Shown here one piece after another: positions 1 to 10,604 of a stretch of DNA of 64,000 nt; within the stretch, counting starts at the first letter, position 1; every line of letters starts with the position of its first letter. The notes below the pieces were generated by a model, which saw nothing but the letters and a program-made list of their open reading frames with translations, had not been told where the DNA came from and did no database searches. A program made the position numbers and the translations under genes. Source of the DNA: Helianthus annuus (lineage: Eukaryota; Streptophyta; Magnoliopsida; Asterales; Asteraceae); contig NC_035437.2 in the NCBI RefSeq assembly GCF_002127325.2, positions 110,314,821 through 110,378,820 of the forward strand, in the 5' to 3' direction.

Positions 1-589
1 TTTTCACCATGATTGAATCAGAGATGACGAAGATGAAATGAAGATGATGAGGGTTGTGAGAATTTTTGGGGAATTTTTTTTAGAAAGGAATTTTGAATCC
101 GATTCGGCAGTAAAAATCCTGTTTGGGTTTTTGATCAGGGTTTTATAGACATGAAAAGTGAATGTTGACGTGGCAGCGGTTACAAAGGGTCTGACGACTA
201 TATACTGTCCACGTGCCAACCCCTGATGAAATGAAGGACAAGTATTTTTATGAAAACCACTGATGGAATAAGATCAGTGGTTGTAATGGTAACAAATGAA
301 AGCAGTGGGTAATTTTTACTATCAGTGGATAGCATATCAGTGGATAAAAACACTAATTTTGTACAACAGTGCTTATCAAGGAAATGAGAGAACAGAGGTT
401 GGCTTTCAGCAGTGGACAGAATTTTAGGTATAGCAGACTTTTAGGATCTTAATGAAAAATTCATTTTAAATGAATCTTTATCATTAGTGGTTAGGGGTAA
501 AGTGATGATAAGGATTTGAAAGCTACTTTGTCAACAACTGTTAGTGCATCAGTGGATGAGCTTTAACAACTGTTTTGTACATCTGCTGC
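1..589 (-). mobile_element. Interior of retroelement F, left part
   Basis: This stretch lies immediately left of element A and joins 29702-31412 once A is removed, so it belongs to the interior of the minus-strand element F whose 5' LTR is at 31413-54704. It has no convincing coding sequence. It carries many copies of a word like ATCAGTGG, which also appears as CAGTG/CACTG inside F's LTR. A 71-codon minus-strand open frame at 4-219 has no recognisable domain and I do not call it a gene. The far end of F lies outside the window. Confidence 0.6.
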
Positions 590-1086
590 TGTTAATGCAT
601 GGAATGTCTGTTGACTACGTCTGCATTACGTCTTAGGTCAAGATAGGTCAACATAGGGTCTTGAAAGTCAAAATCATGTATTATGTAGTAGATCTGCTTT
701 TCTGAACATGTGTTGTAATAGGTCCGCTTATAGGGTCTTAGATAGGTCCGCTTATATGGTCTTCATATGGTCCGCTTATTTGTCATATTATAGGTTCGCT
801 TATAGGGACAATTTGATAGGTTCGCTTATACGGCATGTCGTATAAGCGGAACCATGCAGACTATAAATAGTCAGTTCAAGCGAACCTGATTAGTTAGTGG
901 TGTATGTTGAAGCGGATCTGTTGAGAGCTTTTGTTACCGAAACTATGTCAAATCAATATCAGAAATCAATAAAATGAAATGAATTGAATAGGAAAGCTGT
1001 TGTAACTTCATTTACGTTGATTCCGCCTTCGTACATGAAGATGAACGTTCTCTACTGACTATTCAGGGTCGGAACACGGTCCAACA
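590..1086 (+). repeat. 5' LTR of element A
   Basis: 497 bp, TG...CA ends, matched by the 3' LTR at 29205-29701. U3 contains several GGTCCGCTTAT or GGTTCGCTTAT words and an inverted repeat before a TATA box. The target duplication GCTGC lies immediately to the left (585-589). Confidence 0.95.
819..870 (+). promoter_or_regulatory. U3 hairpin and TATA box of element A
   Basis: An inverted repeat at 819-853 (arms GGTTCGCTTATACG and CGTATAAGCGGAACC around a short GCATGT-type centre) is followed 8 bp later by CTATAAATAG at 861-870, a good plant TATA box. Transcription would begin about 30 bp further on, which would define the R start. The same arrangement appears in the 3' LTR near 29430-29490. 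Confidence 0.7.
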
Positions 1087-1088
1087 AG

Positions 1089-1100
1089 TGGTATCAGAGC
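1089..1100 (+). other. Primer binding site of element A
   Basis: TGGTATCAGAGC, two bases after the LTR end, complementary to the 3' end of plant initiator tRNA-Met. This is the usual Copia first-strand primer site. Confidence 0.95.
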
Positions 1101-1309
1101 TCAGGACGAGGAGTTCATACTACTACAGCTTGAATCTGCAGAATTCTCTCATTTCTACTCACTTTCTCTTATACATTTTCAGTTTGAACTGGTTTCTACG
1201 GTTGAAATGGCCTGAATTTTGACTATAACGTGTGAAATACAGTAATAACAAACCCTATAAAGTTTCAAGTTAAAATTCAGACTAAAACATGGTGAAAACT
1301 GGTTAGAAC

Positions 1310-1735
1310 TAGGTTCCGCTTATCCGGACATTGAGGTTCCGCTTATAAGACCTAGTTTCTTTTGAAGGTTCCGCTTGAAAATACATAGTTCCGCTTGAAA
1401 CGAACTGATAGTCTCGCTTATTCAGACAAGTAGTTCCGCTTATTTGTGCAGTTTCGCTCAAAGGTTTCGCTTGAAGGAACATAGTAGTTTTGCTTGTAGT
1501 GACAATTAAGTGGTTTCGCTTTTCAGTCACTGATAGTTTCGCTTATCCGGACCTGTTGGTTTCGCTTATTGTGACACTTTGATAGTTCCGCTTATACGAA
1601 CCTGTGACTTTCGCTTATTTGAACATTATACACTTTCTCTTATTTGTTCAAGTGATACTTTCGCTTATCTGTCACAAGCTGGTTTCGCTTATCTGTCATA
1701 CCCTGTTTCGCTTATTTGTCACATTTTTCAAAATC
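1310..1735 (+). repeat. Leader array of TTCGCTTAT-type words, element A
   Basis: About twenty irregularly spaced copies (roughly every 20-30 bp) of TTCCGCTTAT, TTCGCTTGA and close variants fill the untranslated leader between PBS and gag. The same word forms the U3 hairpin of this element. The array has no ORF. Its spacing is uneven and the intervening sequence is unrelated, so it is a word-dispersed array and not a simple tandem repeat. Confidence 0.85.
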
Positions 1736-1781
1736 TCAAAAATTTTTCTAAGTGTTGATTGACTTTGCAGGTACTTTCACG

Positions 1782-4700
1782 ATGGATGATATTTTCTTGA
1801 ATCCGTTCAGCGACATGTATGCGTTCACGGGAAATTCCAGAAACGATGATATTTCATCAAGCAAAGAAAATGAGAATCCGCCAAAAGAAAAGAAAAAGGA
1901 AGCTTGGGAATCGGAAAGTGCCTTCGGAACATTCAATAAACCCCAAAGCTAATGGCTATCGAGGAGTACAGTCGGTGGTCTAGGAAGTTTGAAGATTGGC
2001 TGATGGCATTCGCATTTCTCAGCTGGAAAAGTTTGAAGAATGCTTATGCCAATGGAAACAAAAATGGTGAAACGTTAAGATCAGCTGAAGAGATTGATGC
2101 ATTTGTAGCTGAGCAAAAGTGTGTGGCTTTGTTATTTCAGTCTGTTTGGGAGGACATAATCTCTTTGATCGATTATTCAAATGCAAAAGATCTTTGGCAA
2201 AAGCTAGAAAAGAAATGTCTAGGAAGTGCTGAAATTGTGAAAAGTAAAAAGAAACTTCTTAGGAAAGAGTTTGATATGTTTGGTTGTCTCAAGAATGAGT
2301 CAGTTTGTAAAATGATAGAAAGGTTTGGTCATCTGAAGCTGGAATTAGCAAGACATGATATCAGATATTCTGATGAAGAACTTGTTGACAAACCGTTCGA
2401 TTCATTACCAGACGAGATAGATTGGAGATATTATGCGCTGATGCTGAAGAACACTATTGCTCCTGAAGAGTTGAATCCAGATTTGGTGATTGAAAGGCTT
2501 GAAAGTCATGAACTAGAACTGAAGAAGACGTACAAAGTCAATCACTCATTTTACCAGCAGAATTTGGATCTATATTATCCGAAAAGCAAGATGCCAAAAG
2601 CAACTTCTCCAAAGACTGCATTTTCTGCTGAGAATGTGTCGACAGCAAGCAAAGAAAGTCAAAGCAGTCAAAGCAGTGGAAGTCACAGTGGTTATCACGG
2701 TGGATCTTCATCATCCGCAAGTCATTCTGATGCAAAGTTTCAGTGCAACATCGCAATAGATTTGAAGAATGCACAGAATTTTGACGAGGAGTCGGCTAAG
2801 CAGCGGATGGTCTTCTTGGCGTCGGTGTTGGAATCATACGAAGGGTTAGTAGCTGAAAAGATCGGCAATACCAACCTGATTAAGGAAGATTATGATCAGA
2901 TAGATCCGGAAGAAAAGGAGCTGATCGATATTCGTTGGGCGATGGCCAGTGCAGTTCGTCGAGCACAGCGTTTCATGGAAATAACTGGCAGGAAGACAAT
3001 TGGTGATCCATCTACCAAGCTGGGGTTCGATAAGTCCAAAGTGACTTGCTTCAAGTGTAAGCAGAAGGGTCACTTCAAGCGAGAATGCAGGAACGCTTAT
3101 GCTGATGAGTCAGAGAACCCTTTCAGAGATGATTACTACAAGAAGGCGATTTATCATCAAAATAAATCTGAGCCGCCTAGATTGAAGCAGTCTGAAGATA
3201 ACAGAGAGAAATCTAGAGCTCTTGCGGTGATTTACAATGATGAGGGGTATGATTGGAGCAAAGAAGTTTTACCAGAAGAAGATGCGGTTGGTTACGCATT
3301 CATGGCGAAAAACGATGAACCTATTCCGTGGAAAGATGATCGTACTGAAGAGCAGAAGTATAACTATAGGAAAATGATTGCTGAAAACAGAATCATTAGA
3401 ATTTCTCGTATCTATCTGGATGCGAGGAGAGCGAGAAGATGGGATCCGGATAGGGAATGTTATCTTGATGAGTATGGAAATATTGCGATTGATGACAAAA
3501 CGCTTGATCTGGAAGCCATCATCAAGGAGTTGAAAGAAGAGGATGAGTATTGGCAAAATAAATGGTGGGGAACTCCAACCGAGAAAATGAAAGAAGAAGA
3601 AAGAGAGAAAGAAGAGAAAGAGAAAAAGGAGAAAGAAGAGATCGAGAAAGCAAAGAAGATTGATACTGGCATTATTGATACAACGCAGGAGTTGACTGCA
3701 GAGAACCTGGGAAAAATGGCTGACAAAGTGCCGGCTGCTAAAGCACTTGAGGTAGACTCTAACTCCGTGTCTGAGTCAAAAGGCCAGGTCAGTCCAAACT
3801 CGTCAACGAATGCGTCAGGTAAAAAGATCGAAGGAAATGTTGATTGCAAAAATTGCAACAAAGAGTGCAAATTTTGTAATACTGTCACGTATCTCAACGG
3901 TGAGAAAATTAAAGATCTGACAGCAAAGGTCAGAAGTGTTGAGAATCAGATTCTTGGTCGTGACAAAACAGTTAAAGCTTCAACTGAACGGATTAAAGAA
4001 TTAACTGCTCAAATTGAAACTGACAAAATTAAACATGAAAAAGTTAAACATGAAAATGAAAGGTTAATTCTTGAAAACCGTCAAACTTCTGAAAAGTTTG
4101 AAAAACTTAAAACCACAATGAAAGATAGTGATGATCGAAATGGTAAAACTTTTAAAGAAAACGAACATCTAAAAGCAGTGCTGAGAGTTAAAGAAGAATC
4201 AATCAACAAACAACTGGATGAAATCGCTAAATTGAAACTTAAATTTCAAGAGGCTGAAATTGAAAATGAGCGAATCCAGTTGAAGCTTAACAGCTACAGC
4301 TCCGCAAGCTTTGTGTTGCAGCACATTGTTCCCAAACCCATCGGGAAATACAAAGCTGGCGAAGACGTGTATTCTGATGGAACAGGGGTGGGTTTTCACA
4401 AAGTTCCACCGCTGATTCTTGATAACTACACGAAAAAGCAATCTGGGTTGGTTGAACTTGAGGAAGGAAGTGAAGTGAAACTTCCTGAGAACATTGATGT
4501 CACGTTCACATCTTCCAATGACGATAGTGTCCAAAATGATGTAGTAAAAAGTGTTGTCGAAAAAGTTCTAAAAACAGATAGTGACACTACTGAGGAAGAT
4601 GGGTGTTTCTTGGACAAATACATTCCGAAACAAAAGTCCAAGAACAACTTAAGTGAAGAATCAAATCTTGTCATGTACAAGATGTTGGGTTTGGATAAGT

Positions 4701-5502
4701 TGTTTTCGGATTCAGAGTTTCCGATTGAGAATGTAAACATGAACAAATTGACAAATGTTTTCAAGTTGGTTGAAGTTGAGTTGTCAGAAGTGAACAATCT
4801 GAGTCAATCAAAGAGAAAAATGAGTTTTGAGAAACAAAAAGTTTACAACAAGAAATCTGTTAATCCACCACATTTTTATAATAACAACAGCAACAACTGG
4901 TCAGGTGGTTATCAGGGGGTAAATCATATCAGAAAAGAAATGTTCCAAACAAGAGTTTTGTCGAGAAGAAAAGGTTTGTGAACAGTTCGAGTTCACTTGC
5001 TGATGAAGAGAAAGAAATTTTTTCAAAATCAAACAAAGAGTTCATTGAGAAAAGAGCTTCTCAGCCTCAGTCTGAAGGCACAAGTCGAGGTGTTGATACT
5101 CGAACATGCTTCAGATGCAATCAAGTTGGTCACATTGCACGAAAGTGTACCAATGTGAAGCCTAAGACTGAAACTGTGAAAACTCAACAGAAGAAAGTTG
5201 ATGTGAAGGGTAAAACACCAATCGTTGTTGAGAAAAAGAGTGTGAAAAATGAACCCGTAAAGAAGTTGGTAACTAAAAACGAAAAATTTTACAAAAGGGT
5301 TGCATTATCTCAACAAGTTTGGAAGCCAAAAATTGAAAAGAAAATTTCAACTTTGGAGGTGAAAAAGGCTGAAGAATCAATTACGGTTGATTATGATGCA
5401 AATTTCCCACCTCTCAAGGCTGAAAATTTCAAAATTCAAATTGCGAGAGTCAAGGTTACACCTAAGGCTGATGAGGCCTGGGTGGACTCGATGTTTGACT
5501 AA
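1782..5502 (+). pseudogene. gag: Gag polyprotein of element A, frameshifted
   Basis: The structural protein that would form virus-like particles in the cytoplasm. The likely ATG is 1782, after a TTTGCAG at 1764-1770. The frame is lost near 1940 (run of C then A), where a second frame takes over at 1952 and runs 1009 codons to 4981. A second shift near 4915 moves the end into another frame, ending at 5502. The N-terminal third is a UBN2-type Copia gag domain. A zinc knuckle (CFKC...GHFKREC) lies near 3047-3088, a Lys/Glu-rich coiled coil at about 3850-4300, and a second knuckle (CFRC...GHIARKC) near 5107-5148. The C terminus carries D-A-N-F-P-P-L and a final W-V-x-x-M-F. Two widely separated knuckles and a gag above 1200 residues are long for Copia but fit the SIRE type. 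Domain calls come from motifs, not a search. Confidence 0.88.
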
Positions 5503-5591
5503 GCAGTTTGAATTGCCGGAGCTTCTTGGATAGCGAAGCATGAATCGGCATCTTTCTTGAAGTTGTTTAAGTCAAAGTTTGTTATGTGCAG

Positions 5592-5684
5592 GATCTTCCA
5601 AAACTTTTATCCAGATGGATCATGGATAGTGGAGCCTCAAGACATATGACAGGGAAGACTACGTTACCGTATGATGTGAGAAAT
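5592..5684 (+). pseudogene. pol: Start of pol (protease N-terminus) of element A, cut by insertion
   Basis: This frame begins right after a TGCAG at 5587-5591. It reads through the retropepsin active-site block W-I-M-D-S-G-A-S-R-H-M-T-G, with the catalytic Asp codon at 5625. It stops being A sequence at 5684, where the composite insertion starts after the target duplication GAAAT (5680-5684). The homologous protease resumes in the same register at 24179. The pol frame differs from the gag frame and is closed by a TAA at 5568-5570, so pol is not a simple read-through of gag in this copy. Confidence 0.88.
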
Positions 5685-6087
5685 TGTAGGACCGGTTTTG
5701 AAGCCGTTCGATTGCGTAACGAACGTTCGACGTGCGGAATCCGTGAACGTGTGTGACCGAACACACAATAACGTACTAGAAACGTGATTTTATTGATGAA
5801 GATGACGTGTACAATGTAAAATCACATGGAGAGTATACTTTCTCTCTCTAGACTTTCTCTCTCTAGACTTGAATCACCAAAATCACCAATGGAGCAAAAG
5901 TCTTCAAAAGTCTTAAACATTAAATCTAAGGCTCCTATTTATAGGCCTTGGAATTAATGAGATTCCTCATTAATTACCAAAATGCCACCTTGCTAATTCT
6001 AACTAGATATTACAATATAAGCTCGATTTCTTCAGTTTCTCGCTACGGCTCAGATTGACGAAGGCGATAGACATTCGTGCACCAACA
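5685..6087 (-). repeat. 3' LTR of element X (minus strand)
   Basis: 403 bp. On the plus strand it starts TGTAGGACC and ends GCACCAACA; on the minus strand it reads TGTTGGTGCA...GGTCCTACA. A TATA box (minus CTATAAATAG) lies near 5935-5944. The adjacent AACTCCCCCTTGG at 6088-6100 is the polypurine tract on the minus strand, which fixes the orientation. No matching second LTR is in the window; the right edge of the composite carries a different U3. Confidence 0.82.
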
Positions 6088-6100
6088 AACTCCCCCTTGG
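6088..6100 (-). other. Polypurine tract of element X
   Basis: The minus strand reads CCAAGGGGGAGTT directly before the LTR, the same purine core found before the 3' LTRs of A, B, C and E. It would prime plus-strand DNA synthesis. Confidence 0.85.
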
Positions 6101-7660
6101 ATATTGCCGCAGTCAATCCGTAGTGAAACTCGTAGTGACTTGTCTTTCTCTCTCTCTTGAGTCTTCTTTAAGATTTAACATCTTCAGCAAATACAGACTC
6201 TCTCTTCCTCGAACAGAATCCCGGTGGATTCGTCTTTAGCTTCAGCTCCCCCTTTCGGTAGACTCTTCAGGCTCCCCCTTTCGTCAAGCTTCCGTGCTTT
6301 TGGGATCGACGCCTGGCTTTCCGTAGCAATAAAATCAGAAGCCTGCACATCTCAACCTCTCGATTACAAACCAATAAAGTTGTGATTCAAATTAATGAAT
6401 CATCTAAACATTTGAGGATTATTTACAATTAAAAATGATAAAAAATTTGAAACATTCCAAATTCTGATTAAACTTAATGAATCATCTTAAACATTTCAAA
6501 CCAATTAACCAAACCGTCTGTTCATCATGTTTAGCCTTTGAGATTTTGAATATCAGCTTTTCACCATCAGTTGTCGAAAATCTTTTTGGATTTTTCAAAA
6601 TAAGAAACATAAATGCAAAGACAGAAATTAAATGCAGAAATGAAATATATACAAACATATTTTTGTGAGTTTGTGCAAGAGGATCATATCAGTTTTTGAG
6701 ACATATCACCAACACCGTTAAGCTTTTAATCGTTTTAAGTTCTAAACGATTCACATAGATTGACGATATAACTGTCCTCTTAAGCTCAATCTAAAAACTT
6801 TCGAAATGCTTACTGATATGTTAAGGTATATTAATTTTGCACTAAGTTCTTATGGACCCCACGATCTCAACATATCCCCTCATCATGCAATACACTAACT
6901 CAAGTAATGCCTTTAAACTTTCATCAACTGTGATATGTGCGAAAATAAAGCAGAATGTTTAAACATTAACAATCAGGTCGATACTTCCGTATACGCAGAG
7001 AAAGTCCAATGTTTAAACAAAATAAGAAAATAAAACAAGTTGAAGTTGTTTAGGCTTTAACCACCAGGTCGATACTTCTGTATACGCAGAGGAGGTCCAA
7101 AGCTTAAACGAAACACCAAAGAAAATAAAGCAGAACGTTTTAGGCAACAACATCCAGGTCGATGCTCACGTATACGCAGAGGATGTCCGATGCTTAAACA
7201 AAATAAAGAAATCAAACAAGTTTAAATATTTGCAAAATGAAATGCACAATCACAGCGACTTTTCAGCAAAGTAGTGAAAGTTCACAAACTTAACCGGTTT
7301 TATGTCTTTCGACAATCAGCGATTACTGAGCAGGCACACAGTCAAGAAGGACAAAACTAAGTACTATGCTTTCAACCATGTTTCCCACTAGAACTAGGCT
7401 TTTACATTTAAGTTTGTATCGTTATCGCAAATCTACTAGTCTAGCTGAGCCTATCGTCACATCTTTAGTGAGACCGTTTATCACATTTGACAATTCATAT
7501 CTTTAGCATGCTGTGATAGTCCGCTGATTTACTATCATTTCCTCTTTTTCGCAATGAAAATCGTTTTTGATTTTTTTCGATGTTTTTGACATTTTCAAAT
7601 TTTCTATTTTTTTTTTAAATTTTTCTCCCCCTAAAATCAAAATATGTTTCAATTTTGATT
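6101..7660 (-). other. 3' non-coding region of element X with hairpin array
   Basis: No coding sequence. Read on the minus strand it parallels the 3' regions of A, B, C and E: an internal purine tract (7625-7632), the block AATGATAGTA...GCTAAAGAT near 7495-7545, and three copies of the motif CTCTGCGTATAC...GACCT at about 6974-7000, 7066-7092 and 7156-7182. In these the four-base loops are GGAA, AGAA and GTGA, closed by ATAC/GTAT-like stems. Two further CTCCCCCTTTCG tracts at about 6246-6290 resemble extra polypurine tracts. See the findings for the RNA interpretation. Confidence 0.7.
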
Positions 7661-8079
7661 TTCTGGGAAAATTTGAAAACAAACTGTACAAACTTGACAA
7701 CTTGATGAGAATCACTTCAATTCTCCATCCACGTAGCATAAACAATCAGAACTCCCCCTAACAACAAACTATTTTCCCATTATGATTTCAAAACACTTAA
7801 GTTTGTTTTAATCAAAATGGTTTTTCCGGAAAAGTTAGTTTGTTTACCAAACATTTGTAGGTTCAGGGTCACTTCATCACATTGCTTTCTTCATGCACAT
7901 GACAGATTTTACAATTTCGGTTGTAAATTTCAAACATCACTTGTAGAAAATCAAGTACAACTTAATGTCCCTGATTTACCACATGTAAGGCGAAAAATCA
8001 CCAGAGTGAAATTTCTCAAGAAATGTGCCGATTCATGTTCCACGCTTACCAACCTGGGAACTCCGGCAAGTCAGGTTTT

Positions 8080-9848
8080 TCATTTGAACAGTTTCACCCA
8101 AGCCTGACTGTCCTTGGGTGATTTTGAATTCTTGTTCAACAGTGGTGGAAAGTTTGCATCATCCATTGTTAAACCTGAATTCTCAGTTTTTACCTCCACA
8201 ACTGGCTCTTCTGGCTTTACCGTACCAGAATCATTGCCTGAGTGTGGCTTGTCTGACTTTGACGAGCCAGATTCATCGCCGACATGTGGCTCCTTTGTTT
8301 CCGAAGAAACGGATTCATTGCCACCAAATGTTACCTTCTTCTTGTCCTTTTTCGTCCTCAGATTTGTATCTGATGAATTCGTCTTGCTTGACTTTGCAGT
8401 CGAGGGAGTTGATTCATTAGAACTCTTATTCGATCTGTCCGGTGAACCCGAGGACAAAATCTTCTCAAGATATTCTCTGGCCTTCTTCCTCTTCTTTCGC
8501 AGTTTGTCTTTTTGCCCTTGTGAAAGCTTCACTTTCTTTTCTTGAACTTTAGGTTCTTGAACCTTCTGTTCTTTGGGCTTGACATTGACTGGTTTCTTTG
8601 CCAACTTCTGAGAATTAACCCTCAATCTTTCACTTGATTTCCTTGGGCAATCTCTGGCAATGTGACCTCTGATTTGACAGTTAAAACATCTTCTCGTCTC
8701 AAAATTCCTTCTCTGGCAGTTAACAACAATGTGTCCTTGATAACCGCATCGGTAACACACTCTGTTATCATACCAATCACCATTTTCAGTCCAAATGCTC
8801 AAATCAAAGCACTGTTTGGCTTGGTGATACTCTTTCCTCCTCTTGATTGCTGGATTTGACTTTAGAGCACTGTGGTCAAACCTGCACCACTTATTACCAA
8901 CAATTTTTGAATTATCATTTTTTACTTTTTGTAATTTTTTATTTTGATTGGATGATCGATCTGATGAGCTGTTATTTTCTTTTTGAACAATTTTCTCCTT
9001 TTAAATTTTTTGTTTCTGTTCCGCTTTCTTCTTCAAAGGTTTTTTCTTAGAGCATTCACCTTTTTCAGTTGATTGTAGAACAGTTTTCTGAAATGTTTCT
9101 TTTAATTTCAAAAACAATTTTTGTTTTTCAATTTTTTCATTTTCATCATCAGATTTCACATCAAAATCTTCAACTTTGACATTGTCAAAGTTTGCGACAT
9201 TGTCACTTATTGGAATTCCATTGATCGGTTCTGGACACACATACGGTGCAGAAGTCACAAAACCTTTCAACTTATTTTCTAAATCAGCAATTTTATTCCG
9301 ATCGCTTTCAGCTTCTTTTTCAAGCTGAATGATTTTAGCAAAATGAGAATTTATTGCAATTTGTTTTTCAAGATTATTTTTATCAAAAATATCTTTCTCA
9401 TCTTCTAAAATCTTTATTTGAATTTGAAATTCTTTTTCAATTTTTATTTTTTCAATTTCTGAATTTTTTATTTGAATTTTCAAAACATTTTCTGAATTTT
9501 TAAGATTTTCGTTTTCTAATGTCAAACTCTCTAAATCCCTCAAGAGTTTGGCGTTTTCAAATTTCAGATTTTCACAGTTTGAGCACTTCTCTGTCATCTT
9601 TTCAGCTTCAGCTTTCTTCTCCACCTTGATAGCTGAAATTTCTTTAACCTGCTCCTCTTCCACTTGAACATTTTTCTCAGGTTCGAATTTTTTATCAACA
9701 GACTTCATTTTTCTAATCTTTTGGAGTTCAAGTTCTTGATCTTCGATCTTCTCGATAAACAAGCTCAAATTCACGTCTTAATATATCTTCCTCAAATCTA
9801 ACAAATACGTTCTCCACCTATCACCCGGTAAAACAATTTTTCTCGATA
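8080..9848 (-). pseudogene. gag: Gag of element X, 5'-truncated at an inversion point
   Basis: Two minus-strand open segments (9001-9774 and 8080-8802) with broken sequence between them form most of a Copia-type gag. From N to C: the end of the UBN2-like domain (S-L-F-I-E-K-I-E-D-Q-E-L-E-L), a long Lys/Glu-rich coiled coil, two zinc knuckles in tandem (CYRC...GHIVVNC and CFNC...GHIARDC, about 8660-8765), a basic/acidic tail, D-A-N-F-P-P-L and a terminal W-V-K-L-F-K. It is closely similar to gag of element C in layout and wording. The first roughly 200 codons are missing: at about 9848 the sequence flips to a plus-strand gag tail. No pol follows; the 3' region begins directly after the gag stop. 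Confidence 0.82.
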
Positions 9849-10173
9849 AACATCAGAGGAGCCACAAGTTGAGCTCAAAAGTGAAAATTCAGTTCCGCCA
9901 ATGGATGACACAAACCTTCCACCATTACGAACTAAAAATTTTAAACAAAAAGTTAGTAAAGTGAAAATTTCGAACTATTCTGAAAAGAAAGAATTCAATG
10001 TCGAAAAGGCTTTTAATAACAAAGTGAAAAATATTTTTGGAAAAATGGTTGAGGGTAAGGTAAAAGGGGTTAAAGAATTTTATGAAACAAAAAGGAATGT
10101 TCAAACCCTAAGTGAAAATAACTCAAATATACCCAAGGCTGGTCAGGCTTGGGTGCCTGCATTCGTTGCTTAA
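9849..10173 (+). pseudogene. gag: Inverted gag C-terminal fragment
   Basis: This plus-strand frame reads E-E-P-Q-V-E-L and then the D-D-T-N-L-P-P-L motif at about 9901, and ends Q-A-W-V-P-A-F-V-A before a stop at 10173. It matches the last part of gag in C (46880-47017) and X, not B. It has no upstream gag on this strand, because it abuts the X gag head-to-head near 9848. It is best explained as a piece of X-family sequence copied after a strand switch. Confidence 0.75.
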
Positions 10174-10410
10174 AATCCCGACTTGCCGAAACTCCCAGGT
10201 TGGTAATTGGGGAGTAGGAATCGGCATCATTCTAGTTTTTGAAAAGTTTGTTTGAAAGATTTTGAATAGTGTTTAAATTTTATAGGTGAAAGGACTACGC
10301 CGGAGCTTCCAGGTTGGTAATTGAGAAGCAGGAATCGGCATCTTTCTGACTAATCTTACAAGTGGTAAAGAGGTTTCTGTAGATGTTTTATTCCTACGGT
10401 AAAACCTACA
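10174..10410 (+). other. Post-gag spacer of X/C type ending at a chimeric junction
   Basis: Non-coding. It carries two copies of a block around CCAGGTTGGTAATTG and AATCGGCATC and runs parallel to 47140-47335 of element C up to AAAACCTACA at 10401-10410. From 10411 the similarity ends and a primer binding site begins. Confidence 0.7.
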
Positions 10411-10424
10411 ATTGGTATCAGAGC
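10411..10424 (+). other. Primer binding site of element B without a preceding LTR
   Basis: ATTGGTATCAGAGC, matching initiator tRNA-Met like the other Copia PBS copies here. The sequence before it is an X/C-type post-gag spacer and not an LTR, so B lacks its 5' LTR at this site. The preceding CCTACA equals the last six bases of the LTRs of C and E, which may have guided the join. Confidence 0.85.
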
Positions 10425-10604
10425 CAGTTGTGAGCTAGTTACCAAGATTCAAAGCCTTTTACCCACACTTTTTGAGATTCTGACATTTTGGACGGTTAAA
10501 ATGGACTGAAAAGTTGACATAAGGTGTAAAATCAAGTAATATCAAACCCTTGAAGAGATTAGACTCAAATTCAGCCTAAAAGTGTCACAAAACAGCTCGT
10601 GAAA

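Noticed and set aside
4..219. 71-codon minus-strand ORF at the window start
   Set aside because: Low-complexity Ser/Thr/Ile composition and no motif; probably chance within F.
1310..1735. CRISPR-like array of short repeats
   Set aside because: The words are 9-12 bp, unevenly spaced, variable, and sit in a plant retroelement leader; no direct-repeat/spacer regularity and no cas genes.
3460..3897. Minus-strand ORF of 145 codons opposite A gag
   Set aside because: Ser/Phe-rich antisense shadow of the Lys/Glu-rich gag coiled coil; no independent support.
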